Shown: positions 1-8,758 of the stretch, in pieces
Numbering within the stretch: the stretch's first letter is position 1
How the letters are laid out: each line of letters starts with the position of its first letter
Assembly (NCBI GenBank): GCA_937973905.1
Contig: CALJJR010000183.1
Span: 1 to 37,157 of the forward strand
DNA length: 37,157 nt
Reading direction: 5' to 3'
Source: an uncultured Arenicella sp.
GTDB taxonomy: Bacteria; Pseudomonadota; Gammaproteobacteria; Arenicellales; Arenicellaceae
Program-made: the position numbers and the translations under genes
The notes under the pieces: model-generated
Told to the model about the DNA's origin: nothing
What the model saw: the letters and a program-made list of their open reading frames with translations, nothing else
The model's database searches: none

Positions 1-1
1 T

Positions 2-1666
2 GATGCGGTGATCGACGAAGCAGGTCGCTTTGCCGCCGAGGTGTTTGCGCCGATCAACCGTCAAGGTGATATTCAAGGTAGCAAAGCAAAAGATGGCGTA
101 GTAACTACACCGGAAGGTTTCAAAGAGGCTTACCAAAAATTTGTCGATAATGGCTGGTTGGGACTCGCGCAAAGCCCAAATTTTGGCGGGCAGGGGCTGC
201 CGTTTACCGTCCATATGATGGTTTCAGAATTTTGGAACAGTGCCAATATATCGATGGCTTTGTGCCCCATGTTGAGCGCAGGGGCGATCGATGCATTGAT
301 GGCTCATGCGGATGAGAAATTACAGAATGCTTATCTGGAAAAAATGATCTCAGGTGAGTGGACAGGGACCATGAACCTGACCGAGCCGCATGCCGGTTCA
401 GATCTGTCGTCATTGAAAACCAAGGCGACGCCGCAAGATGATCATTACCTACTCAAGGGGCAGAAAATTTATATCACTTGGGGTGAACACGACATGGCAG
501 AGAATATTGTGCATATAGTGCTCGCGCCACTGGTAGACGCACCGGCCGGTGTGAAAGGTCTCTCACTCTTCTTAGTGCCCAAGTTTCTGCCTAATGAAGA
601 CGGCAGCCTTGGAAACAGAAACGACGTTAAAGTTATTTCTACGGAACATAAGCTGGGCATTAATGCGAGCCCCACTTGTGTGATGTCTTTTGGCGAAAAT
701 GAAGGTGCTGTGGGTTATATGATCGGTGAACCAGGCCAAGGCTTGGCTTGTATGTTCACCTTGATGAATCATGCTCGCTTAGAGGTCGGCCTGGAAGGCG
801 TTGGCATTTCTGAAATGGCGTATCAAGACGCTTTAGATTACGCACGCCAACGTGTGCAGGGCAGAAATGCCGAAAGTGGTGAGCCGGCCCTAATTATCGA
901 GCACGCCGATGTGCAACGCATGTTAATGCAGATGAAGAGCATGACCGACGCCATGCGGGCGCTTTGCCTCGATGCGTCGATGTCTCACGATCTACGCGGC
1001 CACGCCAAAGATGAAGAAACCCGTGCGTTTCATGAAACTCGATTTGCGTTGTTAACACCGATCACCAAGGCTTGGTGTACAGAGCTGGTAAACGAGGTGA
1101 CATCGCTTGGCATCCAAGTGCATGGTGGTATGGGTTTTATTGAAGAAACCGGGGTAGCACAACACTATCGGGATGCTCGTATCACTGCGATTTACGAGGG
1201 AACCAATGCAATTCAAGCTAATGATTTAGTGGGCAGAAAATTGTTGCGCGACGGCGGCGCCGGACTGCAAGCACTGCTAACAGACATTGATGCAACCTTG
1301 GCCGAAGCTGCTGAAGGGCATGAACGTATGCAAACAAGCTTAGGTGCAGCTCGCCAAGAATTAGAACAGACGGCCAAGTTTATTCTCGATAACGCCGAGA
1401 ACAGCGCCTATTTTGAGGGCGCAGTAGCATTTAATTTTCTGATGCAATTTGGTTACGTTTTAGGCGGTTGGTATCACTATCGCAGTGCTTTAATCGCACA
1501 GCAAAAGTTGCGAGATGCTGCGCAAGACACTGAGTTTTTACAACGTAAAATAGCCGCTGCTTCCTTTTTCATGTCGCAGTTACTACCGCGCGCGGCTGCA
1601 TTTTCCGCGGCGGTTGTCGAAGGTGCCGATGACGGTTGTTCATTGTCAGCGACTTCATTTGCCTGA
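2..1666 (+). CDS. Acyl-CoA dehydrogenase (3-methylmercaptopropionyl-CoA dehydrogenase/DmdC-like), 5' end outside window
   Basis: Open frame continues to the left edge. Motifs LTEPHAGSDLSSLKTKA and IYEGTNAIQANDLVGRKL; extended C-terminal domain as in DmdC-like acyl-CoA dehydrogenases. Confidence 0.93.
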   Translation, partial: DAVIDEAGRFAAEVFAPINRQGDIQGSKAKDGVVTTPEGFKEAYQKFVDNGWLGLAQSPNFGGQGLPFTVHMMVSEFWNSANISMALCPMLSAGAIDALMAHADEKLQNAYLEKMISGEWTGTMNLTEPHAGSDLSSLKTKATPQDDHYLLKGQKIYITWGEHDMAENIVHIVLAPLVDAPAGVKGLSLFLVPKFLPNEDGSLGNRNDVKVISTEHKLGINASPTCVMSFGENEGAVGYMIGEPGQGLACMFTLMNHARLEVGLEGVGISEMAYQDALDYARQRVQGRNAESGEPALIIEHADVQRMLMQMKSMTDAMRALCLDASMSHDLRGHAKDEETRAFHETRFALLTPITKAWCTELVNEVTSLGIQVHGGMGFIEETGVAQHYRDARITAIYEGTNAIQANDLVGRKLLRDGGAGLQALLTDIDATLAEAAEGHERMQTSLGAARQELEQTAKFILDNAENSAYFEGAVAFNFLMQFGYVLGGWYHYRSALIAQQKLRDAAQDTEFLQRKIAAASFFMSQLLPRAAAFSAAVVEGADDGCSLSATSFA

Positions 1667-1669
1667 TCG

Positions 1670-2320
1670 ATGACTGTTGCCGCCTCAACACCTGCGCGCC
1701 GCCTAACTCAGGCTGAACGCACTGAAATATCAGATCAGCGCATGTTTGAGGCGACAGTGAATTTGATTGTTGAAAATGGCACCGCTGCAACGAGTTTGAA
1801 AGAAGTCGGTGAGCGCGCTGGCTACAGTCGTGGTTTGGCAGGGCATCGTTTTGGCAACAAAGATGCTCTATTCAGTTTCGTGGTTCGGCGTTTGGGTGAG
1901 ATTTGGCTTGCTCAATTGAAGCTGACAACAACTGGAGCTACTGGCTTTCAGGCAATTGAGAAAGCATTGGAACAGCACTATCAGTTTTGTGTTGATGCGC
2001 CACAGCAAGTCCAGACTTTCTATACGCTTTGGTTTGAGTCGGTGAACACGTCCACTGAACTGAGCGAGGCGATCCAAGGTATTCACCGCCGCCGCCATGC
2101 CGACGTAGTCGCTTGGATTAATCAATGCGATCAAATTTCTGCATCAGTCAAACAAAGCTCTGATGCTATCGCCGCACAATTTAGCGCTTCTGTTATCGGG
2201 ATAGTCTATTACTGGCTTGCTAACCCCAGTGACTTGAACCTAGCGCGCACACTTCACGATGGGCTTAAATTGACAATGTCACAACTGCTCAGCGAAAAAA
2301 ATAACGAGGAATTGCTATGA
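1670..2320 (+). CDS. TetR family transcriptional regulator
   Basis: N-terminal HTH: ISDQRMFEATVNLIVENGTAATSLKEVGERAGYSRGLAGHRFGNKDALF; 216 aa; stop overlaps the start of the next gene. Confidence 0.92.
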   Translation: MTVAASTPARRLTQAERTEISDQRMFEATVNLIVENGTAATSLKEVGERAGYSRGLAGHRFGNKDALFSFVVRRLGEIWLAQLKLTTTGATGFQAIEKALEQHYQFCVDAPQQVQTFYTLWFESVNTSTELSEAIQGIHRRRHADVVAWINQCDQISASVKQSSDAIAAQFSASVIGIVYYWLANPSDLNLARTLHDGLKLTMSQLLSEKNNEELL

Positions 2321-5300
2321 GTAAAGCAACGATCAAAACCGTAGTAAATCAACAGCAGCACGAAAGCCGCTCGATGCCATTGCGATTTGTTACCGCAGCC
2401 AGCTTGTTTGACGGGCATGATGCGTCCATCAATATTATGCGGCGTATTTTGCAATCTCAAGGCGTTGAAGTTATTCATCTGGCTCACAACCGCGCGGTGT
2501 CGGAAGTGGTGACAGCGGCCTTGCAGGAAGATGTTCAGGGTATTGCGCTGAGTTCCTATCAGGGTGGCCACGTTGAGTACTTCAAATACGTCGTAGACAT
2601 GCTGAAGGAGAATGGCGCCGATCACATTAAGGTGTTTGGCGGCGGTGGTGGTGTTATCGTGCCGAGCGAAATTGCTGAGCTGCATGCCTACGGAGTGGAT
2701 CGTATTTATTCGCCGCAAGATGGTATGGAGCTAGGCCTGGTTGGCATGATCGAGGACATGGTGCAGCGTGCCGGGCAAGTAAATGCCGAGCGTTTCAACG
2801 TTAGCGAAATTGAAAAAGATTCTTCTGATCACCGCGTTTTGGCACGTTTGATAACGGCCATCGAAGCCGGTGATTTGCCCAGTAAAGAATTATCGAAGCT
2901 GAAGCTGGCCGCAGGTAAAGCAACGCCCGTCTTAGGAATTACCGGCACTGGTGGCGCGGGAAAATCCTCGCTGACCGATGAGATAATTAGACGCTTTCGA
3001 GTCGATAGTTCTAATCAAGCGCGTATCGCGGTGCTCGCTATCGACCCCACACGACGCAAAACGGGTGGCGCTTTGCTTGGTGATCGTATCCGTATGAACG
3101 CGATTTACGACGACACTATTTTTATGCGCTCGGTTGCCACCAGAGGTTCTACGGGTGAGGTGCCAGAACACCTGAGCGATATCATCGCAGCGGTGCGACA
3201 CTTTGATTTCGACTTAGTGATTGTTGAGACCCCAGGTATTGGTCAGGGTGATGCTGGTATTGTGCCTTACGTAGATGCATCTATGTATGTCATGACGCCG
3301 GAATTCGGCGCGCAGAGCCAGCTGGAAAAAATCGATATGCTCGATTTTGCTGATCTTGTTGTGATTAATAAGTTTGATCGCAAAGGCGCGGAAGACGCGC
3401 GTAGAGATGTGGCCAAGCAAGTGCAAAGAAACCGTGAGCAATGGGACAAAAGTATTGATGAGATGCCGGTTTACGGCTCCATTGCGTCTCGGTTTGGCGA
3501 TGACGGTGTAAGCGCGGCATACCATGGCTTGTTACAAGTATTGCGCTCTAAGGGCTTAAGAGACTGGGAGTCAAAATTGCCCGTGATTGATTCCCGTATT
3601 CCATCGCAACGTTCAGTGATTGTGCCGACTTCGAGGCAGCGCTATCTGGCTGAGATAGCGGAATCTCTCAGGCTATTTCACGCCGAAACTGAAACCCAAT
3701 CGATATTAGCCAGAGAGCAACAGGCACTGGAGTTTACGCAAGGCTTACTGGCTCAAAATAATGCTGAAATCGACGCTCTGATGACTGAACGAGGGAATAA
3801 GTTAAGTCATGAAAATAAAATTTTGATTGAGCAATGGCCGGAGATTCGCGCCGGCTATTTAGGCCGTCAACGTGAAGAAACGCTCCCCAATGGTAAGACC
3901 ATAACAACGGCGCTTACTCGAGAGACTTTATCTGGCAATCACGTATCCAGAGTTGCCGTGCCTGAGATCCACGATCATGGTGCTCTTCTGCGCTGGCTCA
4001 GACGAGAAAACTTACCTGGCTTTTTTCCCTATACCGCGGGTGTTTTTCCGTTCAAACGTGAAGGTGAGGACCCCGCTAGAATGTTTGCGGGCGAAGGCGA
4101 TCCACAACGTACGAATAAACGGTTCAAACGATTATCTCAGCATTCTCCGGCAAAGCGTTTATCCACGGCGTTTGATTCAGTGACGCTGTACGGTTTTGAC
4201 CCCGCTACTCGCCCCGACATCTACGGCAAGATTGGTAATTCTGGCGTCTCAGTCGCGACCCTGGATGATATGAAGCAGCTCTTTGATGGCTTTGATTTAT
4301 GTGATCCATCGACGTCTGTCTCTATGACTATTAATGGGCCAGCACCTACGATTCTGGCGATGTTTTTGAATACGGCTATCGATCAGCAGATCGCGAAGTT
4401 TGTCGAACAGCATGACCGTCAGCCAACCCAAGAAGAGGGCGATGAGCTTAAGGCGCAAGCCTTACGCTCGGTACGTGGAACGGTGCAGGCCGATATTCTT
4501 AAAGAAGATCAAGGGCAGAACACCTGCATCTTCTCAACGGAATTCAGTCTGCGAATGATGGGTGATATCCAGCAGTACTTTATTGATCATGAGGTGCGGA
4601 ATTTTTACTCAGCGTCAATTTCCGGGTATCACATCGCTGAAGCTGGGGCGAACCCAATCTCTCAGCTTGCTTTCACTTTAGCAAACGGCTTCACCTTCGT
4701 TGAAACTTATTTAGCTAGAGGCATGCATATCGATGATTTTGCTCCGAACCTAAGCTTCTTTTTCTCAAATGGCATGGACCCTGAATACACTGTGATCGGC
4801 CGGGTCGCGCGCCGTATCTGGGCGGTTGCCATGCGCGAGAAATATGGCGCCAATGCGCGCAGCCAAAAGCTCAAATATCATATTCAAACGTCGGGCAGAT
4901 CGTTGCATGCACAAGAAATGCAGTTCAATGATATTCGCACCACGTTGCAAGCGCTGCTCGCGATCAACGACAATTGCAATAGTTTGCATACCAACGCCTT
5001 TGACGAAGCCATCACAACGCCGACTGAGGACTCAGTACGCCGCGCACTGGCCATACAGTTAATTATCAATCGCGAGTTCGGCCTGGCGAAGAATGAAAAC
5101 CCCAACCAAGGCGCATTCATTATTGATGAACTCACAGACTTGGTCGAAGAAGCCGTACTGCAAGAATTTGAACGAATCTCAGACCGCGGCGGCGTATTGG
5201 GTGCGATGGAAACTGGCTATCAGCGTGGTCGTATTCAAGAAGAGTCAATGAAGTACGAGACCCTCAAACATGATGGTAGTCTGCCCCTAATAGGCGTGAA

Positions 5301-5571
5301 TACCTTTTTGGCAGAGCAGGGCGAGGAAGAATTTACTGTTGAGCTTGCTCGCTCTACTGAAGAAGAAAAAAACAATCAAATCAATCGATTAGCTGATTTT
5401 CATCAAGAGCATTCGCAAGCCTCTGAACAGGCTCTGTCCGAGGTTAAGGAAACCGTGTTAGAAGGTGGCAATGGTTTTGCCGCACTGATGGATGCTGTGC
5501 GTCATTGTTCCCTGGGGCAGTTGACCGACGCGTTTTTTGAAGTCGGTGGCCAATACCGAAGGAATACATAA
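2317..5571 (+). CDS. icmF: Fused isobutyryl-CoA mutase (B12-binding domain + G-protein chaperone + mutase large subunit)
   Basis: N-terminal B12 domain with DGHDASINIMRRIL; P-loop GITGTGGAGKSS; C-terminal mutase with GTVQADILKEDQGQNTCIFSTEFSLRMMGDI; 1084 aa single ORF, the IcmF architecture. Confidence 0.95.
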   Translation: MSKATIKTVVNQQQHESRSMPLRFVTAASLFDGHDASINIMRRILQSQGVEVIHLAHNRAVSEVVTAALQEDVQGIALSSYQGGHVEYFKYVVDMLKENGADHIKVFGGGGGVIVPSEIAELHAYGVDRIYSPQDGMELGLVGMIEDMVQRAGQVNAERFNVSEIEKDSSDHRVLARLITAIEAGDLPSKELSKLKLAAGKATPVLGITGTGGAGKSSLTDEIIRRFRVDSSNQARIAVLAIDPTRRKTGGALLGDRIRMNAIYDDTIFMRSVATRGSTGEVPEHLSDIIAAVRHFDFDLVIVETPGIGQGDAGIVPYVDASMYVMTPEFGAQSQLEKIDMLDFADLVVINKFDRKGAEDARRDVAKQVQRNREQWDKSIDEMPVYGSIASRFGDDGVSAAYHGLLQVLRSKGLRDWESKLPVIDSRIPSQRSVIVPTSRQRYLAEIAESLRLFHAETETQSILAREQQALEFTQGLLAQNNAEIDALMTERGNKLSHENKILIEQWPEIRAGYLGRQREETLPNGKTITTALTRETLSGNHVSRVAVPEIHDHGALLRWLRRENLPGFFPYTAGVFPFKREGEDPARMFAGEGDPQRTNKRFKRLSQHSPAKRLSTAFDSVTLYGFDPATRPDIYGKIGNSGVSVATLDDMKQLFDGFDLCDPSTSVSMTINGPAPTILAMFLNTAIDQQIAKFVEQHDRQPTQEEGDELKAQALRSVRGTVQADILKEDQGQNTCIFSTEFSLRMMGDIQQYFIDHEVRNFYSASISGYHIAEAGANPISQLAFTLANGFTFVETYLARGMHIDDFAPNLSFFFSNGMDPEYTVIGRVARRIWAVAMREKYGANARSQKLKYHIQTSGRSLHAQEMQFNDIRTTLQALLAINDNCNSLHTNAFDEAITTPTEDSVRRALAIQLIINREFGLAKNENPNQGAFIIDELTDLVEEAVLQEFERISDRGGVLGAMETGYQRGRIQEESMKYETLKHDGSLPLIGVNTFLAEQGEEEFTVELARSTEEEKNNQINRLADFHQEHSQASEQALSEVKETVLEGGNGFAALMDAVRHCSLGQLTDAFFEVGGQYRRNT

Positions 5572-5774
5572 TGAAGAAAATGGATTCCACCAGCGAGCAG
5601 CGCGCCGCGGCTGCCACTTGGCCAATTCCTGACTTGGTTGAAGGGACGCACTTTTACATGGAGAAAGGATTTATGGTTTTCACCGAAGCCTACCATCAAG
5701 CGCGTGGGCGTTGTTGTGGGAACGCGTGCCGACATTGCCCTTTTGATCATGTCAACGTGAGAAGCGCTAGATAA
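5571..5774 (+). CDS. Small cysteine-rich protein, DUF5522-like (CCGNxCRHCPF)
   Basis: 67 aa, start overlaps the icmF stop (taATG). FMVFTEAYHQARGRCCGNACRHCPFDH is a compact family motif. Confidence 0.82.
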   Translation: MKKMDSTSEQRAAAATWPIPDLVEGTHFYMEKGFMVFTEAYHQARGRCCGNACRHCPFDHVNVRSAR

Positions 5775-5814
5775 ACCAACAAGTGTCGTTGGTTATGCCG
5801 CTCAGACACGGTCT

Positions 5815-6567
5815 ATGCGAGTAATTTGCTTGGTGCCATCTCTCACCGAAACGCTTATAGAGTGTGGCGTTAAGGTGGTTGGCAGAACTCGATTTTGTAT
5901 TCATCCAAGAGAGCGCGTTGCTGATATTCAACGAGTAGGGGGCACCAAAGGCGTCGATTGGGGTAAGTGCCGGGCATTAAAGCCTGACCTCGTTGTTTTT
6001 GATCGTGAGGAAAATATCAAGGAAATGGCAGAATCCTGTCCGTTTCCTTGGGTTGCTACTCATATTAGATCCGTTGCTGATTTGGCGCCTGAACTGGCTC
6101 GCTTAGCCAAAGCTACTGAGTCATCTGAACTGGCGAAGCACGCTGACGATTGGCAGCAAATATCTAATTCTAAGTCATTGCAGCAACCAAGTTTTAGCTC
6201 GCTGCCGGGTCTATTGCAGCCATTGCACGATTCAGGTGGCTTCGAGAGAATCGAATATATAATCTGGCGTGACCCTTGGATGGCGGTGGGCCCGACCACA
6301 TTCATTGGGTCGATGCTTGCTCAGCTAGGGTTCGCAGATCTGCTTGCGAAGCACCATGAAAACTACCCGGTCCTGGATGAACGAGCGATGCAAAGGGATG
6401 ACACTTTTTATTTGTTCTCATCTGAACCCTATCGTTTTCTGCGCTACCATGATGAACTTATTGATCAGGGCTTCAATGGCGCAATTGTCGATGGAGAAGT
6501 CTATTCTTGGTTCGGGATTCGCAGTTACCGAGCATTAAATCATTACCTCAATAACTCTTTAGATTAA
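5815..6567 (+). CDS. Helical-backbone metal receptor / cobalamin-binding (BtuF-like) protein, no obvious signal peptide
   Basis: [31 protein letters not shown]...[16 protein letters not shown] is typical of COG0614 substrate-binding folds; N-terminus starts directly in the fold. Confidence 0.85.
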   Translation: MRVICLVPSLTETLIECGVKVVGRTRFCIHPRERVADIQRVGGTKGVDWGKCRALKPDLVVFDREENIKEMAESCPFPWVATHIRSVADLAPELARLAKATESSELAKHADDWQQISNSKSLQQPSFSSLPGLLQPLHDSGGFERIEYIIWRDPWMAVGPTTFIGSMLAQLGFADLLAKHHENYPVLDERAMQRDDTFYLFSSEPYRFLRYHDELIDQGFNGAIVDGEVYSWFGIRSYRALNHYLNNSLD

Positions 6568-6571
6568 GTCA

Positions 6572-7066
6572 ATGACTACAATTTCTACCCCCGATCTGTG
6601 TGATCAATTTGAAAACAATGAAGACGTGGAATTACGTGTACTGGATGCGTTGTTTAGCAATTTTGGTGCGCGTCACCAGTTCAGCGGTGAAGTCGTCACC
6701 ATAAAGTGTTTCGAGGATAACTCGGTTGTAAAGAAGTTGGTTGATGAACCCGGGCAGGGCCGCGTGATTGTGATGGATGGAGGAGGGTCACTCAGGCGCG
6801 CAATCTTGGGAGATATGTTGGCGGCCAATGCCGCAAAAAATGGTTGGTCGGGTCTTTTGATAAACGGCTGTATTCGGGATTGCGACGAAATCTCCGGCAT
6901 AGATTTGGGCGTAAAGGCGCTCAACACACACCCTATGAAAACGGAAAAAAGGGGCCTTGGTGATTTAAATGTGCCAGTCAGTTTTGCCGGGCACACAATC
7001 TCTCCTGGTGACTACCTCTACTCAGACAACAATGGCGTGTTGATCAGCAACAAACCATTGCTATAA
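6572..7066 (+). CDS. RraA family protein (RNase E regulator-like / putative 4-hydroxy-4-methyl-2-oxoglutarate aldolase)
   Basis: [12 protein letters not shown]...[45 protein letters not shown]...[14 protein letters not shown]. Confidence 0.92.
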   Translation: MTTISTPDLCDQFENNEDVELRVLDALFSNFGARHQFSGEVVTIKCFEDNSVVKKLVDEPGQGRVIVMDGGGSLRRAILGDMLAANAAKNGWSGLLINGCIRDCDEISGIDLGVKALNTHPMKTEKRGLGDLNVPVSFAGHTISPGDYLYSDNNGVLISNKPLL

Positions 7067-7073
7067 GGTTGAA

Positions 7074-7616
7074 TTAGATTCCTTGGCCTTGTGGGGCCTG
7101 CACTCCAAACGAGAGTTCGCCGCTTGAATAAGAAGATCCAAAGGTATTTCGTAAGGTAGCCACTTGGCGAATCGCAGATTCGAGTTGCGCTTGGGTCAGT
7201 TCCGCGAGCGGATGAATATAGGCTGCGTACAGTAAGCCATCACCAATTGCGTAGCGAGCATCAAGCGCGAGGTGGTAGTTGGAAACCAGTGTGGCGATGA
7301 TTTCTTCTTGGCCTAACTCGGCTATTGGCGTCACCGGCGATATGATTCGCATACGATTCGCCACAGCGTCTGAGATCAACACCAAATCAGCACCTTGAAA
7401 GTTGAAGGCAAGCGAGTTGATTGGGCCGGAAGTAGATCCGGCATAGGCGCCAACAATTTCTGCTATGCGTTCTTGCGTCATCGCTTCTTCGCGGTGCTCA
7501 TCGTTGCTAGGTTGCTCTTGGGCAAACGCAAGGAAGCTAAACATAATAGTGACGATTAATGCCACTACTGACAAAGGCTTGAGAATTTGAATAGCTCCAG
7601 AAAGGGTCATAGTCAT
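7074..7616 (-). CDS. Exported YbjN / type III secretion chaperone-like fold protein
   Basis: N-terminal hydrophobic segment ending near AFAQEQ; later LVLISDAVANRMRIISPV...SNYHLALDARYAIGDGLLYAAYIHPLAELT resembles YbjN-like proteins. Confidence 0.65.
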   Translation of the reverse strand: MTMTLSGAIQILKPLSVVALIVTIMFSFLAFAQEQPSNDEHREEAMTQERIAEIVGAYAGSTSGPINSLAFNFQGADLVLISDAVANRMRIISPVTPIAELGQEEIIATLVSNYHLALDARYAIGDGLLYAAYIHPLAELTQAQLESAIRQVATLRNTFGSSYSSGELSFGVQAPQGQGI

Positions 7617-7677
7617 AGCGCCGAGTTATTGAGTTGGGCTGGTCATACCGTTAAAGACCGGATAGTGCCGTTGTTTA

Positions 7678-8496
7678 TCACCCACGCGATTTAAAAGTAG
7701 AACGTATATGCCATTTTGCGTCGTTGTAACGAGTGGTAAATTCGCTGCCGGTATTCACCCAAAAATGTTCGCGGTCAAACTGATAGATTGGGTGATAGTC
7801 GGTAGCTAATGCGGCGAGTTCAAAATCTCGAATCGATCTTGGGCGTCGTTTGCTAGTGGCCTCTAATATGTATTCCTTGCCATTTTTGAATAAGATAACC
7901 CAGGCATGGCCTTGGTTTCTGTGCTTGCCGAGCACAACTCGGGCTTTATGCCCTAAAGCAATTAACCAATCGGCAAGAACGATCGCGTGATCTTCGCAAT
8001 CGCCACGAGAATACAAAAACCCCTGTCTTGAATTCTGCCAAACCTCGGCTAAATGAGGGCCATAAAGTTGATGATCTAAGATATAGCCTTTGCGCAGGGA
8101 CAACGTGGCTAATGGTTCCCAGATTGACTCGGTATCAAACGGTTTGTAGCCAACTAAAAAACTGTTGGCAAACCACGTTTTTTGATCGACCCCCGACGCT
8201 GAGCCGGTGACTTCTTCGCCTTCTTCGCGAGACCAAGTGTAGTAAAAATGCCGGCGTGATTCTGGCATCTTGTGCACGATGGACTGTAGTTCAGCAGTGT
8301 TGAATGACCAATTGGCAGCGGTCGCATACACCGTGCCTCTTTGTTCATTGTCTTGCGTGGGTGTGAATTCTTCGAGTTGTTCGGCAATCTCTGCGCGTTG
8401 CAGTATTTGCGCTTGTTCTGCTTCTTCCTTGAGGCTTGGCAGGATCGTTAACAGCGCAATGGCGACAAGAAAAATAAACCAAACGAAAGATTTCAA
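7678..8496 (-). CDS. Transglutaminase-like domain protein, membrane-anchored/exported
   Basis: N-terminal TM; YSRGDCEDHAIVLADWLIALGHKARVVLGKHRNQGHAWVILFKNGKEYILEAT (Cys/His transglutaminase-like core). Confidence 0.82.
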   Translation of the reverse strand: MKSFVWFIFLVAIALLTILPSLKEEAEQAQILQRAEIAEQLEEFTPTQDNEQRGTVYATAANWSFNTAELQSIVHKMPESRRHFYYTWSREEGEEVTGSASGVDQKTWFANSFLVGYKPFDTESIWEPLATLSLRKGYILDHQLYGPHLAEVWQNSRQGFLYSRGDCEDHAIVLADWLIALGHKARVVLGKHRNQGHAWVILFKNGKEYILEATSKRRPRSIRDFELAALATDYHPIYQFDREHFWVNTGSEFTTRYNDAKWHIRSTFKSRG

Positions 8497-8498
8497 GG

Positions 8499-8729
8499 TC
8501 AGCCCTTAAGGCCGAAAGACACAATCAAGGCTACAAACAAAAGAATGGTGGACGCAAAGATGGAAACGGCGAGATTCCCATCTTGCAACTGCTTTTGGAT
8601 ATCAACATCACGTAACAGTACTCGATCGATCAAAATCAACGCGGCAACAGCGAGTACGAGTGCCACAATCGTGTACGCAAGATTGACCCCCAGATTAAAC
8701 AGGGTAGCGGCAATAAATTCAGCTTCCAT
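8499..8729 (-). CDS. DUF350-like small membrane protein
   Basis: Two hydrophobic helices and the DGNLAVSIFAST motif; directly upstream of the transglutaminase-like gene. Confidence 0.7.
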   Translation of the reverse strand: MEAEFIAATLFNLGVNLAYTIVALVLAVAALILIDRVLLRDVDIQKQLQDGNLAVSIFASTILLFVALIVSFGLKG

Positions 8730-8758
8730 ATATCCTCAATCTACGTAGTTGCCGCGAT

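Noticed and set aside
2254-2718. 154-aa minus-strand ORF opposite the start of icmF
   Set aside because: Antisense to conserved IcmF B12-binding domain and overlaps TetR end; no family signal.
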